This document shows, piece by piece, positions 9,042-17,563 of a stretch of DNA of 64,000 nucleotides (its first letter is position 1; each line of letters begins with the position of its first letter). This stretch comes from RGIG9041 sp045593905 (lineage in GTDB: Bacteria > Bacillota > Clostridia > Oscillospirales > QAKW01): assembly GCA_045593905.1 (NCBI GenBank), contig JAZNXL010000055.1, positions 1-64,000 on the forward strand, given 5' to 3'. The notes under the pieces are model-generated. The model had not been told where the DNA came from and made no database searches. It was given only the letters and a program-made list of their open reading frames with translations. The position numbers and the translations under genes are program-made.

Positions 9042-9625
9042 GAACATCATCACTTACCCGTAAAACCAACGAAACAGATATTACTTTAACATTAAATATC
9101 GACGGCACAGGAAAATCAAATATTGATACAGGCTGTGGTTTTTTAGACCATATGCTAACACTTTTTGCATCACACTCACGTTTTGATTTAGATATAACCT
9201 GCAAAGGCGATACCCACGTTGACTACCACCACACAGTCGAAGACGTTGCAATTGCTCTTGGCAGTGCACTTTCTGAGGCGCTTGGTGATAAACGCGGTAT
9301 TGTTCGTTACGGTAGCTTTATTCTTCCAATGGACGACGCACTAATACTTACAGCAATTGATATTTCGGGTAGAAGCTATCTTGGTTACGGTCTTTCAATT
9401 CCCGCTTTTAAAGTAGGTGATTTTGATACCGAACTCACACAAGAGTTTTTTGCTGCAATTGTTCGTAATGCAAACATTACAATTCATATTAAGCAGTTTG
9501 ACGGTATTAACTCGCACCATATCATAGAGGGAACATTCAAATCGTTTGCTCGTTCACTTAAAGCCGCGGTTGCTATTGATAAAGACTATGCAAACGAAAT
9601 ACCCTCAACCAAGGGAGTTTTATAA
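9038..9625 (+). CDS. hisB: Imidazoleglycerol-phosphate dehydratase
   Basis: 195 residues, the monofunctional form without a phosphatase domain. Metal-binding repeats are visible: CGFLDHML, DYHHTVED and the second HH in SHHIIEGTFKSFA. Dehydrates IGP to imidazole-acetol phosphate. The missing histidinol-phosphatase is not encoded in this operon; it is expected elsewhere. Confidence 0.96.
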   Translation: MRTSSLTRKTNETDITLTLNIDGTGKSNIDTGCGFLDHMLTLFASHSRFDLDITCKGDTHVDYHHTVEDVAIALGSALSEALGDKRGIVRYGSFILPMDDALILTAIDISGRSYLGYGLSIPAFKVGDFDTELTQEFFAAIVRNANITIHIKQFDGINSHHIIEGTFKSFARSLKAAVAIDKDYANEIPSTKGVL

Positions 9626-10242
9626 TGATTGCAATAATTGACTACGGTGTAGGCAACCTGTTTTCGCTTATGTGCTCCTTTAAGGCAGTTGGTGCCGATG
9701 TTATAGTAACAGGCGACAAAGATGTAATTGAAAAGGCTGACAAGCTTGTTTTACCGGGCGTTGGCGCATTTGAAGACGCCGCCAAAAAGCTATTTGATTC
9801 AGGCCTTGCCGATGTTGTGATTGAACGCGCAAAAGCGGGTACACCGCTTCTTGGTATATGTCTTGGTATGCAAATGCTTTTTGAAAAGAGCTACGAGTAT
9901 GGTGAGCATAACGGTCTTGGACTTATTAAAGGCTCTGTTGTTTCAATGCAGGGGAGGATACCCCAAAACCTTAATATTCCGCATATCGGCTGGAATGCAC
10001 TCAAAAAAACAACTGACAGCCCAATACTTAAATACGTTAATAATGGCGACTGTGTTTATTTTGTTCACTCCTACTTTGCAACAGACTGTGACAATAGCGT
10101 TTCGTCAGTTGCCGATTACGGCATAGATATTACCGCTTCAGTAGAAAACGGCAACGTCTTCGGTTGTCAGTTCCACCCCGAAAAAAGCGGTAACGTCGGA
10201 CTTTCTATTTTACGAGCATTTTGTGAACTTGGAGAAAACTAA
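9625..10242 (+). CDS. hisH: Imidazole glycerol phosphate synthase, glutaminase subunit
   Basis: 205 residues, class-I amidotransferase. Catalytic triad Cys79 in GICLGMQ, His184 and Glu186 in CQFHPEKSG. Supplies ammonia to HisF. One-base overlaps on both sides (hisB stop/hisH start, hisH stop/hisA start). Confidence 0.96.
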   Translation: MIAIIDYGVGNLFSLMCSFKAVGADVIVTGDKDVIEKADKLVLPGVGAFEDAAKKLFDSGLADVVIERAKAGTPLLGICLGMQMLFEKSYEYGEHNGLGLIKGSVVSMQGRIPQNLNIPHIGWNALKKTTDSPILKYVNNGDCVYFVHSYFATDCDNSVSSVADYGIDITASVENGNVFGCQFHPEKSGNVGLSILRAFCELGEN

Positions 10243-10955
10243 TGAATATATTTCCTGCAATAGATATTGTAAAAGGTTGTGCGGTGCGTCTTTTTAAAGG
10301 TGACTACAACCAAATGACAGTTTATAGCGATAACCCCGCAAAAATTGCAATAGATTTTGAGCGCGAAGGCGCAAAGTTTTTACACCTTGTTGACCTTGAA
10401 GGCGCAAAAGACGGCACAACCCCAAACCTTGAAACAATTAAACATATTCGTGAAAACTGCAATTTGTTTATTGAAATAGGCGGCGGTATAAGAAATATTG
10501 AAACTATAAAAAAATATTTAGATATTGGCATTGATAGGGTAATACTCGGCACAGCCGCAGTAAACGACCGCGAATTTTTGATTGATGCCATTAACAAATA
10601 CGGCGATAAAATAGCAGTTGGTGTTGACATTAAAGACGGCTTTGTTGCAATAAAAGGCTGGACCGAAAAATCAACTTTTACAGGCTTTGATTTTTGTAAG
10701 CAAATGCAAGACTTAGGTGTTAAAACCATTATTTGTACCGATATTTCAAAAGACGGTGCAATGAAAGGTACTAACCACGAGCTTTACAACGAGCTTAGCC
10801 AAAAACTCGATGTAAACATTACAGCATCGGGCGGTGTTTCGTCACTTAACGATGTTAAACGCCTTGCAAAGCTTAATATTTACGGCGCAATTATTGGAAA
10901 AGCCTATTATACAGGCGCAATTTCTATAAAAGACGCCTTGGAGGCGGCAAAATGA
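10242..10955 (+). CDS. hisA: Phosphoribosylformimino-5-aminoimidazole carboxamide ribotide isomerase
   Basis: 237 residues, (beta/alpha)8 barrel with catalytic Asp8 in PAIDIVKG and the second acidic motif in CTDISKDGAMKG; phosphate grips GGGIR and SGGVSS are present. Amadori isomerisation of ProFAR. Between hisH and hisF, with a four-base overlap onto hisF. Confidence 0.95.
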   Translation: MNIFPAIDIVKGCAVRLFKGDYNQMTVYSDNPAKIAIDFEREGAKFLHLVDLEGAKDGTTPNLETIKHIRENCNLFIEIGGGIRNIETIKKYLDIGIDRVILGTAAVNDREFLIDAINKYGDKIAVGVDIKDGFVAIKGWTEKSTFTGFDFCKQMQDLGVKTIICTDISKDGAMKGTNHELYNELSQKLDVNITASGGVSSLNDVKRLAKLNIYGAIIGKAYYTGAISIKDALEAAK

Positions 10956-11713
10956 TAACAAAACGCATTATCCCTTGCCTTGATGTAAGAAATGGCAGGG
11001 TTGTAAAGGGTACCAACTTTACAAATTTAAACGATGTATCTTCGCCTGTTTCACTTGCAAAATACTATAGTGATAACGGCGCTGATGAGCTTGTTTTTTA
11101 TGATATTACGGCATCATACGAAGAACGACAGCTTTTTACCGATATTTTAGCCGAGGTTGCATCGCAAATATTTATTCCGCTCACTGTTGGCGGCGGAATT
11201 AACACACTTGACGATTTTGAACGTGTTCTTGCAAACGGCGCCGATAAAGTAAGTGTTAATTCGGGCGCTATTGCAAACCCGAGCCTTGTAAATGAGGCGG
11301 CAAAAAAATACGGAGACCAATGTGTTGTTTTAAGCGCCGATATAAAGCGTGTTGACGGACAGTTCCACGTTTTTTCAAAAGGCGGTAGAATTGATACCGG
11401 AATGGAAGCAATCTCGTGGATAAAACGCTGTGTTGATATGGGCGCGGGCGAGGTTGTTGTAAACTCAATTGATACTGATGGTGTTAAAGGCGGCTTTGAC
11501 CTTGAACTGCTTGATATTGTTTGTAATGCAGTTTCAGTTCCTGTTGTAGCATCAGGCGGTGCCGGCGGTATTAATAGCTTTATTGACCTTTTTAAGACAG
11601 TTCCAAACGTGTCAGCAGGTCTTGCGGCATCAATCTTCCATTTTGGTCAGGTTGAAATTGCCGACCTTAAACAAAATTTAAAACAAAACGGAATAATTGT
11701 GAGGACATTATGA
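10952..11713 (+). CDS. hisF: Imidazole glycerol phosphate synthase, cyclase subunit
   Basis: 253 residues, barrel fold related to HisA. Asp11 in IPCLDVRNGRVVKG is the catalytic acid; phosphate loops VGGGIN and ASGGAGG. Uses ammonia from HisH to close the imidazole ring, releasing AICAR to purine synthesis. ATGA overlap with hisIE. Confidence 0.96.
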   Translation: MITKRIIPCLDVRNGRVVKGTNFTNLNDVSSPVSLAKYYSDNGADELVFYDITASYEERQLFTDILAEVASQIFIPLTVGGGINTLDDFERVLANGADKVSVNSGAIANPSLVNEAAKKYGDQCVVLSADIKRVDGQFHVFSKGGRIDTGMEAISWIKRCVDMGAGEVVVNSIDTDGVKGGFDLELLDIVCNAVSVPVVASGGAGGINSFIDLFKTVPNVSAGLAASIFHFGQVEIADLKQNLKQNGIIVRTL

Positions 11714-12360
11714 TTAATATAAATGAATTAAAATTTGACCAAAACGGACTTATCCCTGCAATCGTAGTTGATGCTGCTACGAAAAAAGTTTTAACACTTG
11801 CATATATGAACAAAGAAAGCCTTGAAATTTCTATAGAAAAAAGACTTACTTGTTTTTATAGCCGTTCTCGTAATCAGCTTTGGTTAAAGGGTGAAACAAG
11901 CGGTAACTACCAACACATTGTAAAAATTGTTGCCGATTGTGATAACGACGCACTTGTTGTACTTGTAAATAAAGACGGTCCCGCTTGCCATACAGGCAGT
12001 GAATCTTGCTTTACAAAGGAAGTTTATAGCGACCCAAAACACGCGCCGTTTTCAATAGATTCGCTTTATGCTATGCTCGAGCAAAGAAAAATTGACCTTC
12101 CAAGCGGCTCGTACACATCTTACCTTTTTGAAAAGGGTATTGATAAAATACTCAAAAAGATTGGCGAGGAGTCAACCGAGGTTATTATTGCTTCAAAAGC
12201 GAACGATAAAAAAGAAACCGTTTACGAAATTGCCGATTTGTGTTATCACATAATGGTAATGATGGTTGAAATGGGTATTTCGGTTGACGATGTAAAAAAA
12301 GAACTCGCTTCACGCCACATTATAGATACAAAAGTTAAACAAGAAAAAATGACAAAATAA
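11710..12360 (+). CDS. hisIE: Bifunctional phosphoribosyl-AMP cyclohydrolase / phosphoribosyl-ATP pyrophosphatase
   Basis: 216 residues with HisI in about 1-105 (metal motif DCDNDALV and HTGSESCF) and the helical HisE domain in about 115-205 (GEESTEVIIASK). Catalyses steps 2 and 3. It completes all steps except histidinol-phosphatase in this operon. The next gene starts 15 bases later, so transcription very likely continues. Confidence 0.95.
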   Translation: MININELKFDQNGLIPAIVVDAATKKVLTLAYMNKESLEISIEKRLTCFYSRSRNQLWLKGETSGNYQHIVKIVADCDNDALVVLVNKDGPACHTGSESCFTKEVYSDPKHAPFSIDSLYAMLEQRKIDLPSGSYTSYLFEKGIDKILKKIGEESTEVIIASKANDKKETVYEIADLCYHIMVMMVEMGISVDDVKKELASRHIIDTKVKQEKMTK

Positions 12361-12375
12361 CTTTGAGGTAACAAG

Positions 12376-13959
12376 ATGAACTTACAGTATTTTTCAATTA
12401 ACGACTGGCTTTATCCCGACAGCGAATTTACAGCAAAAACAAACAACGTTATACTCCATTCAGCTCGCGGCGCAGACGCTTGTTTTCAACTGCTTACCGA
12501 TGTAACTGTTGATGCCGGTACATTTTGCGATTTTACTTGCGATTTTAATAACGCAGGGATTAAAACAACTGTTTTAGAGCTTGGCGCAGTTAATATTCCG
12601 CTTAACAGTCACGCCGAAATGCTCACTACAAGCGATTACGAGTCGGTTAAGCACTTTGTAACACGCAAGGCGCCTTTTGATGTGTTCGACATTACATATC
12701 CTATTGTTAATAACAAGTTACACGGCGGTAGAGTTGCATTTTTAGTGCGCATCGACATTGATAAAGACGTGGCACCCTCAACATATAACGGAACACTCAC
12801 AATCAAAGTCGGCGAAAACGAAAGCTCTGTTAACATTGAACTCAACGTTTATAAAGCTGTTGTTAAACACCCAAAAGAATCTATGTATTCAATGGTTAAC
12901 TGGATAATTCCCGATTCACTTGCGTTTATGCACAAGGTTGAGCGCGGTAGCGAAGAATACTACAATATGTTCGCAAAATATTTAGCCGAGCAGGTTGATA
13001 TGCGCAACACCCATTTTCAGTTACCTTCATTATTACCTATAAAAGATGGAAACGGCAAAATTATAGATTTTGATACAACCGAAAATGAACGAATCGGTAA
13101 AATTTGTCTTGATGCAGGTTTCAGATATATCTTTGGCGGCTTTGTTACAAGATTTAAGTATTGGCGCGAGTCGGAAATGTATCTTGTATGGGACAAAGAA
13201 ACCTGTTCGGAACAATACGAGGGTATCCGCCAGCTTAATATATATTTTAAACGCATTAAAGAAATGATTGAGCGTAATGGTTGGCAAGATGTTTATATGC
13301 AAGGTCTTGTTGACGAACCTCAGGTTGCAAGTTCAATGACATATCGCGCGCTTTGCGGCTTTTTCAGAAAGGCAGTACCCGGTATTAAAATTATCGACCC
13401 TATCGAAACACCCGATATCCACGCAAGTTGTGATATTCACGTTGTAAAACAGGCTTGCTACGATAAAGATAAAGACGCATACGATAAACTCCGCGAAACG
13501 TCTGACGAATTGTGGGTTTACACCTGCGGTTTCCCGACAGGCTATTGGATGAACCGTGTAAACGACCTTCCGCTTGCCGCAACACGCCTTCCAACCTGGA
13601 TGAGCGTTCGCTACGATATGAAAGGCTTTTTACATTGGGGATATAACGCATACCTTGACTGTATGGACTCAATGAAAGATACAATGTATCCTTGTACATA
13701 TAAAGGCGAGGACCGTTTCTATCCCGCAGGCAACCACGCTATCATTTATGGCGATAAAGATAACTTTTACGAAAGCGTGCGCGCTCACGTTCAAAGAATT
13801 TCAGCAGTTGATGCCGAGCTTTTATTAATGTTAAAAGAAAAAGATGAGAAGCTTTGCTACTCGCTTATTGATACCGTCTGCACCAACTTTAATGATTACA
13901 CAAACGATGCAGCCGAAATTGATAACGCTCATAAAAAACTATTACAATATCTTGATTAA
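12376..13959 (+). CDS. DUF4091 glycoside-hydrolase-like protein
   Basis: 527 residues, no signal peptide. An N-terminal beta-rich domain (about 1-160) resembles a carbohydrate-binding or immunoglobulin-like module; the middle looks like a barrel hydrolase, and the C-terminal part (about 370-440) has the DUF4091 pattern, with WVYTCGF and GFLHWGYN. Family members occur among uncharacterised polysaccharide-related hydrolases. A candidate acidic pair is in GLVDEPQ near residue 312. Lies 15 bases after hisIE with TGAGGTAAC upstream, before a strong terminator, so it is the last gene of the his operon. Role with histidine synthesis unknown; cytoplasmic location is inferred. Confidence 0.65.
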   Translation: MNLQYFSINDWLYPDSEFTAKTNNVILHSARGADACFQLLTDVTVDAGTFCDFTCDFNNAGIKTTVLELGAVNIPLNSHAEMLTTSDYESVKHFVTRKAPFDVFDITYPIVNNKLHGGRVAFLVRIDIDKDVAPSTYNGTLTIKVGENESSVNIELNVYKAVVKHPKESMYSMVNWIIPDSLAFMHKVERGSEEYYNMFAKYLAEQVDMRNTHFQLPSLLPIKDGNGKIIDFDTTENERIGKICLDAGFRYIFGGFVTRFKYWRESEMYLVWDKETCSEQYEGIRQLNIYFKRIKEMIERNGWQDVYMQGLVDEPQVASSMTYRALCGFFRKAVPGIKIIDPIETPDIHASCDIHVVKQACYDKDKDAYDKLRETSDELWVYTCGFPTGYWMNRVNDLPLAATRLPTWMSVRYDMKGFLHWGYNAYLDCMDSMKDTMYPCTYKGEDRFYPAGNHAIIYGDKDNFYESVRAHVQRISAVDAELLLMLKEKDEKLCYSLIDTVCTNFNDYTNDAAEIDNAHKKLLQYLD

Positions 13960-13960
13960 T

Positions 13961-13990
13961 AAAAAGGAGAGAAAAAATCTCTCCTTTTTA
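13961..13990 (+). terminator. Intrinsic terminator of the his operon
   Basis: GGAGAG hairpin with CTCTCC and an A/T-rich loop, followed by TTTTTAT. Confidence 0.9.
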
Positions 13991-13992
13991 TA

Positions 13993-14044
13993 TTGACAAA
14001 TGCTCTAATGTGTTAGAGTATATATGAACTCTAATAGATTAGAG
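13993..14044 (+). promoter_or_regulatory. Promoter with two palindromic operators for the BlaI-type repressor
   Basis: A consensus -35 TTGACA is at 13993-13998. Two 16-bp palindromes follow: CTCTAATGTGTTAGAG (14003-14018) and CTCTAATAGATTAGAG (14029-14044), 26 bp centre to centre. The first fills the -35/-10 spacer, the second covers the transcription start region; the -10 is near 14016-14024 (GAGTAT or TATATA). The arrangement fits autorepression by the downstream BlaI-like protein. The arms differ from the TACA/TGTA type of staphylococcal BlaI and MecI. Confidence 0.8.
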
Positions 14045-14059
14045 AAAGGGGTTGCTTTT

Positions 14060-14428
14060 ATGGAAACACCAAAAGTATTTGAGAGTGAATATCGTTTTTG
14101 TCTTATTTTGTGGGAGAATGAGCCGATTAAAAGTTCAGAGCTTGTAAAGCTTTGCAAAGAGCAGCTTGATTGGAAGCCCACCACTACTTATACAGTAATC
14201 AAACGACTTTCTGAACGCGGCGTGCTCAAAAACGAAAATACCATTGTTACGTCACTTGTTAGCAAAGACGAGGTTCAGGCGGCTGAAATTGACGAGATGG
14301 TACAAAAAACCTTTGAAGGCTCGCTGCCTGCATTTATTGCGGCATTTACAAAACACCAAAACATCTCCAAGGAGGAAATTGATGCGGTTCAACAAATGAT
14401 TGACCGATTCAGGAAAGGAGAACAGTAA
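14060..14428 (+). CDS. BlaI/MecI/CopY-family transcriptional repressor
   Basis: 122 residues from ATG 14060, preceded by GAAAGGGG; an in-frame ATG at 14024 would run through the second operator and is less likely. Winged-helix family member with the conserved WKPTTTYTVIKRLSERGVL DNA-binding segment and a C-terminal dimer helix. Family mechanism: the dimer blocks its own operon until cleaved after signal from a BlaR1-type protease. Stop and the next start overlap by one base. Confidence 0.9.
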   Translation: METPKVFESEYRFCLILWENEPIKSSELVKLCKEQLDWKPTTTYTVIKRLSERGVLKNENTIVTSLVSKDEVQAAEIDEMVQKTFEGSLPAFIAAFTKHQNISKEEIDAVQQMIDRFRKGEQ

Positions 14429-16377
14429 TGGCTAACATCTTTTTAAAAGTAGTAAATATGAGTATTTCGGCAAGCTGGATAGTAATTGCAGTACTACTGT
14501 TTAGACTGCTGTTCAAAAAAGCGCCAAAATGGATAAACGTTGTACTGTGGGGTTTTGTTGGACTTCGCCTTATAATGCCGTTTTCATTTGAAAGCATATT
14601 AAGTCTTTTGCCAAGTACCCAGACTGTCAGCCCTACAATTATGATGGATAAATCACCGCAAATTGATATTGGCATTGATGCTGTAAATAATGTAATCAAC
14701 CCAATTATTACAGGCTCTTTTGCTCCTGAGCCAATGGCGAGTGCAAACCCTCTTCAAATTGTTATTCCCATAATATCAAACTTGTGGCTTTTAGGTGTTG
14801 CTGTGTTGATTTTATACACAATAATCAGCTATTTACGCTTAAAATTTAAAATTGGCACTGCTATATTATATAGTGATAATATTTATCAAAGTGAAAATGT
14901 TGCGTCACCCTTTGTTCTTGGAATTATTAAGCCAAAAATCTATTTGCCGTTTAGTATTAACGACCAAGATATAGAGCACGTTATCGCTCACGAGAGAGCG
15001 CACATAAAACGCAAAGACTATTTATGGAAACCTATTGGCTTTTTGCTTTTAACACTTCATTGGTTTAACCCGCTTATGTGGCTTGGATATGTGCTGCTTT
15101 GTAGAGATATAGAGCTTGCTTGCGACCAAAAGGTTATAAACGAGCTTACAAATGAGCAAAAGGCGGACTATTCGCAGGCACTTTTAACCTGTAGTATAAA
15201 CCGTCGTATAATCTCAGCTTGCCCGCTTGCTTTCGGCGAGGTTAGTGTAAAAAACAGGGTAAAATCGATTTTAAACTACAAAAAACCTGCCTTTTGGATA
15301 ATTATAGCCGCAGTTATTGTAAGTATAGCTTTGGCAGTTTGCTTTTTAACCGACCCTGCCGTAACAACACTCAAAAACATTGAAAACTGTTCCTTTGATT
15401 CAATAACCGAGAGTACGTATGTGCTTGTACGTGTTGGTGAGGAAAGTAACCAAATAGGTATAGTTGATAAAGACCTTTTGCAAAAACTCTCTGATATAAA
15501 AATATCTAAAAAGGAAATTTCTTCAGACCGTAGTGAATACAGAAGTTCTTTAAATGAAATTGTTTTGCAAACAAATAAAGAGCTTTATAGCACTACTTTT
15601 AATTTTAATTCTGATTTTACAGAAGTATGGGCACAAGACGGTGCTAAACCAACTTTGAGTTATAAGGTTATAAGCCCTAAAAGAGCTAAAGAAATTTTCA
15701 ATAACTTTTTAAATTATTGGCTCTATAAATCGAAGGTTATATTAGCTGATTCAAGCGAGTTTAATATAAATCTTTATACACCCGAGGATGTAACTGAAGC
15801 ATTATTAAATCCCAAACAAAACAAACAAATATTAGAACAAACCACATATCAAAAAACATCACTTGGTATAAAGTTCCCACATGTTAACCCGTCAAACATA
15901 CAACCTTATAATTCTCCAAAAATAGAAACGCTTGCGGAAAAAGACGTGTTTATTAAAGAACTAGAAGAACATGGAATAACCGATTATGATATTACATTAT
16001 ATGAGTATCAGCTTATTGAAAAATCGTGGCTACTTGATAGCAAAATGATTTCGATGGTAAAAGGTATGTACCCTGAACTTGAAAATATAGATTTAAGTAA
16101 CTGGACAATTGGCAAAGAACAAGCGTATACCGAAGAAAGAAATAGCGAAAACTTAAAAAGCAGATTTACCGCTGAGCAACTTGTTGAGCTTGAAAAACGA
16201 GAAATTCAAATTAACGATACATTTTACCTCTTTAAAGAATTTCATAACGCTGATACTATACTAAAACAAACTGACGAGGTTCTTAAAGAAACTATCGAGG
16301 GTTATTACCGAAAATATCTTTCATTTGCACTTGGCGAAGATGCATACTATAAAATCGCCGAAAAATACGATAACTAA
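14428..16377 (+). CDS. BlaR1/MecR1-like M56 membrane metalloprotease with a non-beta-lactam sensor region
   Basis: 649 residues. Membrane helices near 13-30, 36-52, 110-135, 200-222 and 288-306; zinc motif HERAH at 188-192 with a downstream Glu in DIELACD near 229, as in M56 peptidases. In BlaR1 the C-terminal extracellular domain is a penicillin-binding serine sensor; here residues 310-649 show no SxxK-type motif or transpeptidase signature and I do not recognise the domain. The expected job is to sense an external signal and inactivate the adjacent repressor. Target genes of the pair other than itself are not visible here. Confidence 0.85.
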   Translation: MANIFLKVVNMSISASWIVIAVLLFRLLFKKAPKWINVVLWGFVGLRLIMPFSFESILSLLPSTQTVSPTIMMDKSPQIDIGIDAVNNVINPIITGSFAPEPMASANPLQIVIPIISNLWLLGVAVLILYTIISYLRLKFKIGTAILYSDNIYQSENVASPFVLGIIKPKIYLPFSINDQDIEHVIAHERAHIKRKDYLWKPIGFLLLTLHWFNPLMWLGYVLLCRDIELACDQKVINELTNEQKADYSQALLTCSINRRIISACPLAFGEVSVKNRVKSILNYKKPAFWIIIAAVIVSIALAVCFLTDPAVTTLKNIENCSFDSITESTYVLVRVGEESNQIGIVDKDLLQKLSDIKISKKEISSDRSEYRSSLNEIVLQTNKELYSTTFNFNSDFTEVWAQDGAKPTLSYKVISPKRAKEIFNNFLNYWLYKSKVILADSSEFNINLYTPEDVTEALLNPKQNKQILEQTTYQKTSLGIKFPHVNPSNIQPYNSPKIETLAEKDVFIKELEEHGITDYDITLYEYQLIEKSWLLDSKMISMVKGMYPELENIDLSNWTIGKEQAYTEERNSENLKSRFTAEQLVELEKREIQINDTFYLFKEFHNADTILKQTDEVLKETIEGYYRKYLSFALGEDAYYKIAEKYDN

Positions 16378-16404
16378 AAAAAGACGGCTTGGCCGTCTTT
16401 TTTA
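16375..16404. terminator. Bidirectional terminator between blaR1-like and ATP-grasp genes
   Basis: AAGACGGC / GCCGTCTT hairpin with three-base loop, A-run on the left and T-run on the right, between converging genes. Confidence 0.85.
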
Positions 16405-17397
16405 TTTTAAAAACTTTTCAACTCTTGGCATTAATCCTACCTTTGTGGGTGTGTAAGCGGGGAGCTGTAAAATATCGTGACCGGGGAAGCAGTTGCCCTC
16501 GATAATTTGAATACTGTCTTTAGAAACTGCAATATCCCAACCAACGTATCCAACTCCGTCAATAACTGTTGCAGCGTTTTTTACAAGCTCAATAATATTG
16601 TTCCACATAGGCATTTCAAAACCAACAATCTCTTTGTTGGTGTATGGGTGCGCGGTGTATTGTATGCCGTTTTTGTCGGCAGCGGGTAGGGTAATCTTGC
16701 CTGTTTCAATATCAACAATAGCCGCCATACCGCCGCTGTTTAAGTTATCAACAAACTTACCGTTGTTACCAATTCTCCAAAACGCAAATATTGGTGTAAC
16801 GCTGTTGCCGTCGTTAATTGTAACAACCCTTACTGTGTTAATAGCAAGCGGATATACCTCATTAAGTTTATCGTGCTGTAAAACAATCTCTTCAATAATG
16901 CCGTCGGGCTTGTTTTTAATGCTTTCAAAAACCTCGTCAGCGTTATCGTTTATCATTATTTTTTCAATACCGCGCCCGCAGGTGCCATCCTTTGGCTTGT
17001 AAATAAACCCGTTTTTACCTTCTATAAACTTTAAAAATTCATCTTTTGAAAGTTTGTCGGTAAATAACCAGTCGCGGTTGATATAGTCTTTAAAAATGGT
17101 GTTAAACTCGTTTTTGTTATCAAAAATATGCCACATATCACGACGGTTAAACTTTTTAACAAGCGCATTATTAACACCGCGCGTTACATAGGTTTTTCTT
17201 TGGCTTTCGGTAAGAGTGTAAAACTCGAACAAATCATAATCGAGCGGACCTGCGCCGTAGCGCACACCGCAATAAAGCATATCAAACAATATTATTAAAA
17301 ATGGCTTTTTCGACTTTTTAGCAACGCGTGACACATCACCAAAAACCCTAGAAAAGTCCATTTTAAATACTCTTTTTATAGCGTATCCAAGTGACAT
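16402..17397 (-). CDS. Sugar-transfer-associated ATP-grasp protein
   Basis: 331 residues from ATG 17397, which has AAGGAAG upstream; the frame continues to 17457 without a ribosome site. ATP-grasp core signs: YKPKDGTCGRGI (phosphate-loop lysine and glycine-rich loop), IEEIVLQHDKLNEVYP, and the metal-binding end VGWDIAVS...IIEGNCFPG. The family is named for linkage to sugar transferases in capsule and exopolysaccharide loci and probably makes an amide or ester bond to a carboxylate. Here it stands alone, so substrate is unknown. Confidence 0.75.
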   Translation of the reverse strand: MSLGYAIKRVFKMDFSRVFGDVSRVAKKSKKPFLIILFDMLYCGVRYGAGPLDYDLFEFYTLTESQRKTYVTRGVNNALVKKFNRRDMWHIFDNKNEFNTIFKDYINRDWLFTDKLSKDEFLKFIEGKNGFIYKPKDGTCGRGIEKIMINDNADEVFESIKNKPDGIIEEIVLQHDKLNEVYPLAINTVRVVTINDGNSVTPIFAFWRIGNNGKFVDNLNSGGMAAIVDIETGKITLPAADKNGIQYTAHPYTNKEIVGFEMPMWNNIIELVKNAATVIDGVGYVGWDIAVSKDSIQIIEGNCFPGHDILQLPAYTPTKVGLMPRVEKFLK

Positions 17398-17481
17398 AAA
17401 TTTTTCTTCCTTAAAAATTATTACATTAATTATATTTACACTTATAATAATTGTCAAGTTTATTAAATTTTATAAACCTGC

Positions 17482-17509
17482 TTGATTTTTTTAAAATTAG
17501 TGGTAAAAT
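17482..17509 (+). promoter_or_regulatory. Promoter of htpG
   Basis: TTGATT (17482-17487), 16-base spacer, TAAAAT (17504-17509). The expected start point falls at about 17516, inside the CIRCE element. Confidence 0.7.
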
Positions 17510-17513
17510 ATGT

Positions 17514-17540
17514 TTAGCACTCTAAACCAAAGACTGCTAA
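17514..17540 (+). promoter_or_regulatory. CIRCE operator (HrcA-binding site) upstream of htpG
   Basis: Left arm TTAGCACTC (17514-17522), nine-base spacer, right arm GACTGCTAA (17532-17540). The consensus is TTAGCACTC-N9-GAGTGCTAA, so 17 of 18 arm bases match with exact geometry. It covers the inferred transcription start, the usual place for HrcA repression. Confidence 0.9.
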
Positions 17541-17563
17541 TTTTTAATATAAAGGTGAACAAA

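Noticed and set aside
17510..17563. Upstream ATG for htpG
   Set aside because: It lies at the -10/CIRCE region, before the expected transcript start; ATG 17564 has AAAGGTGA and gives the family N-terminus.
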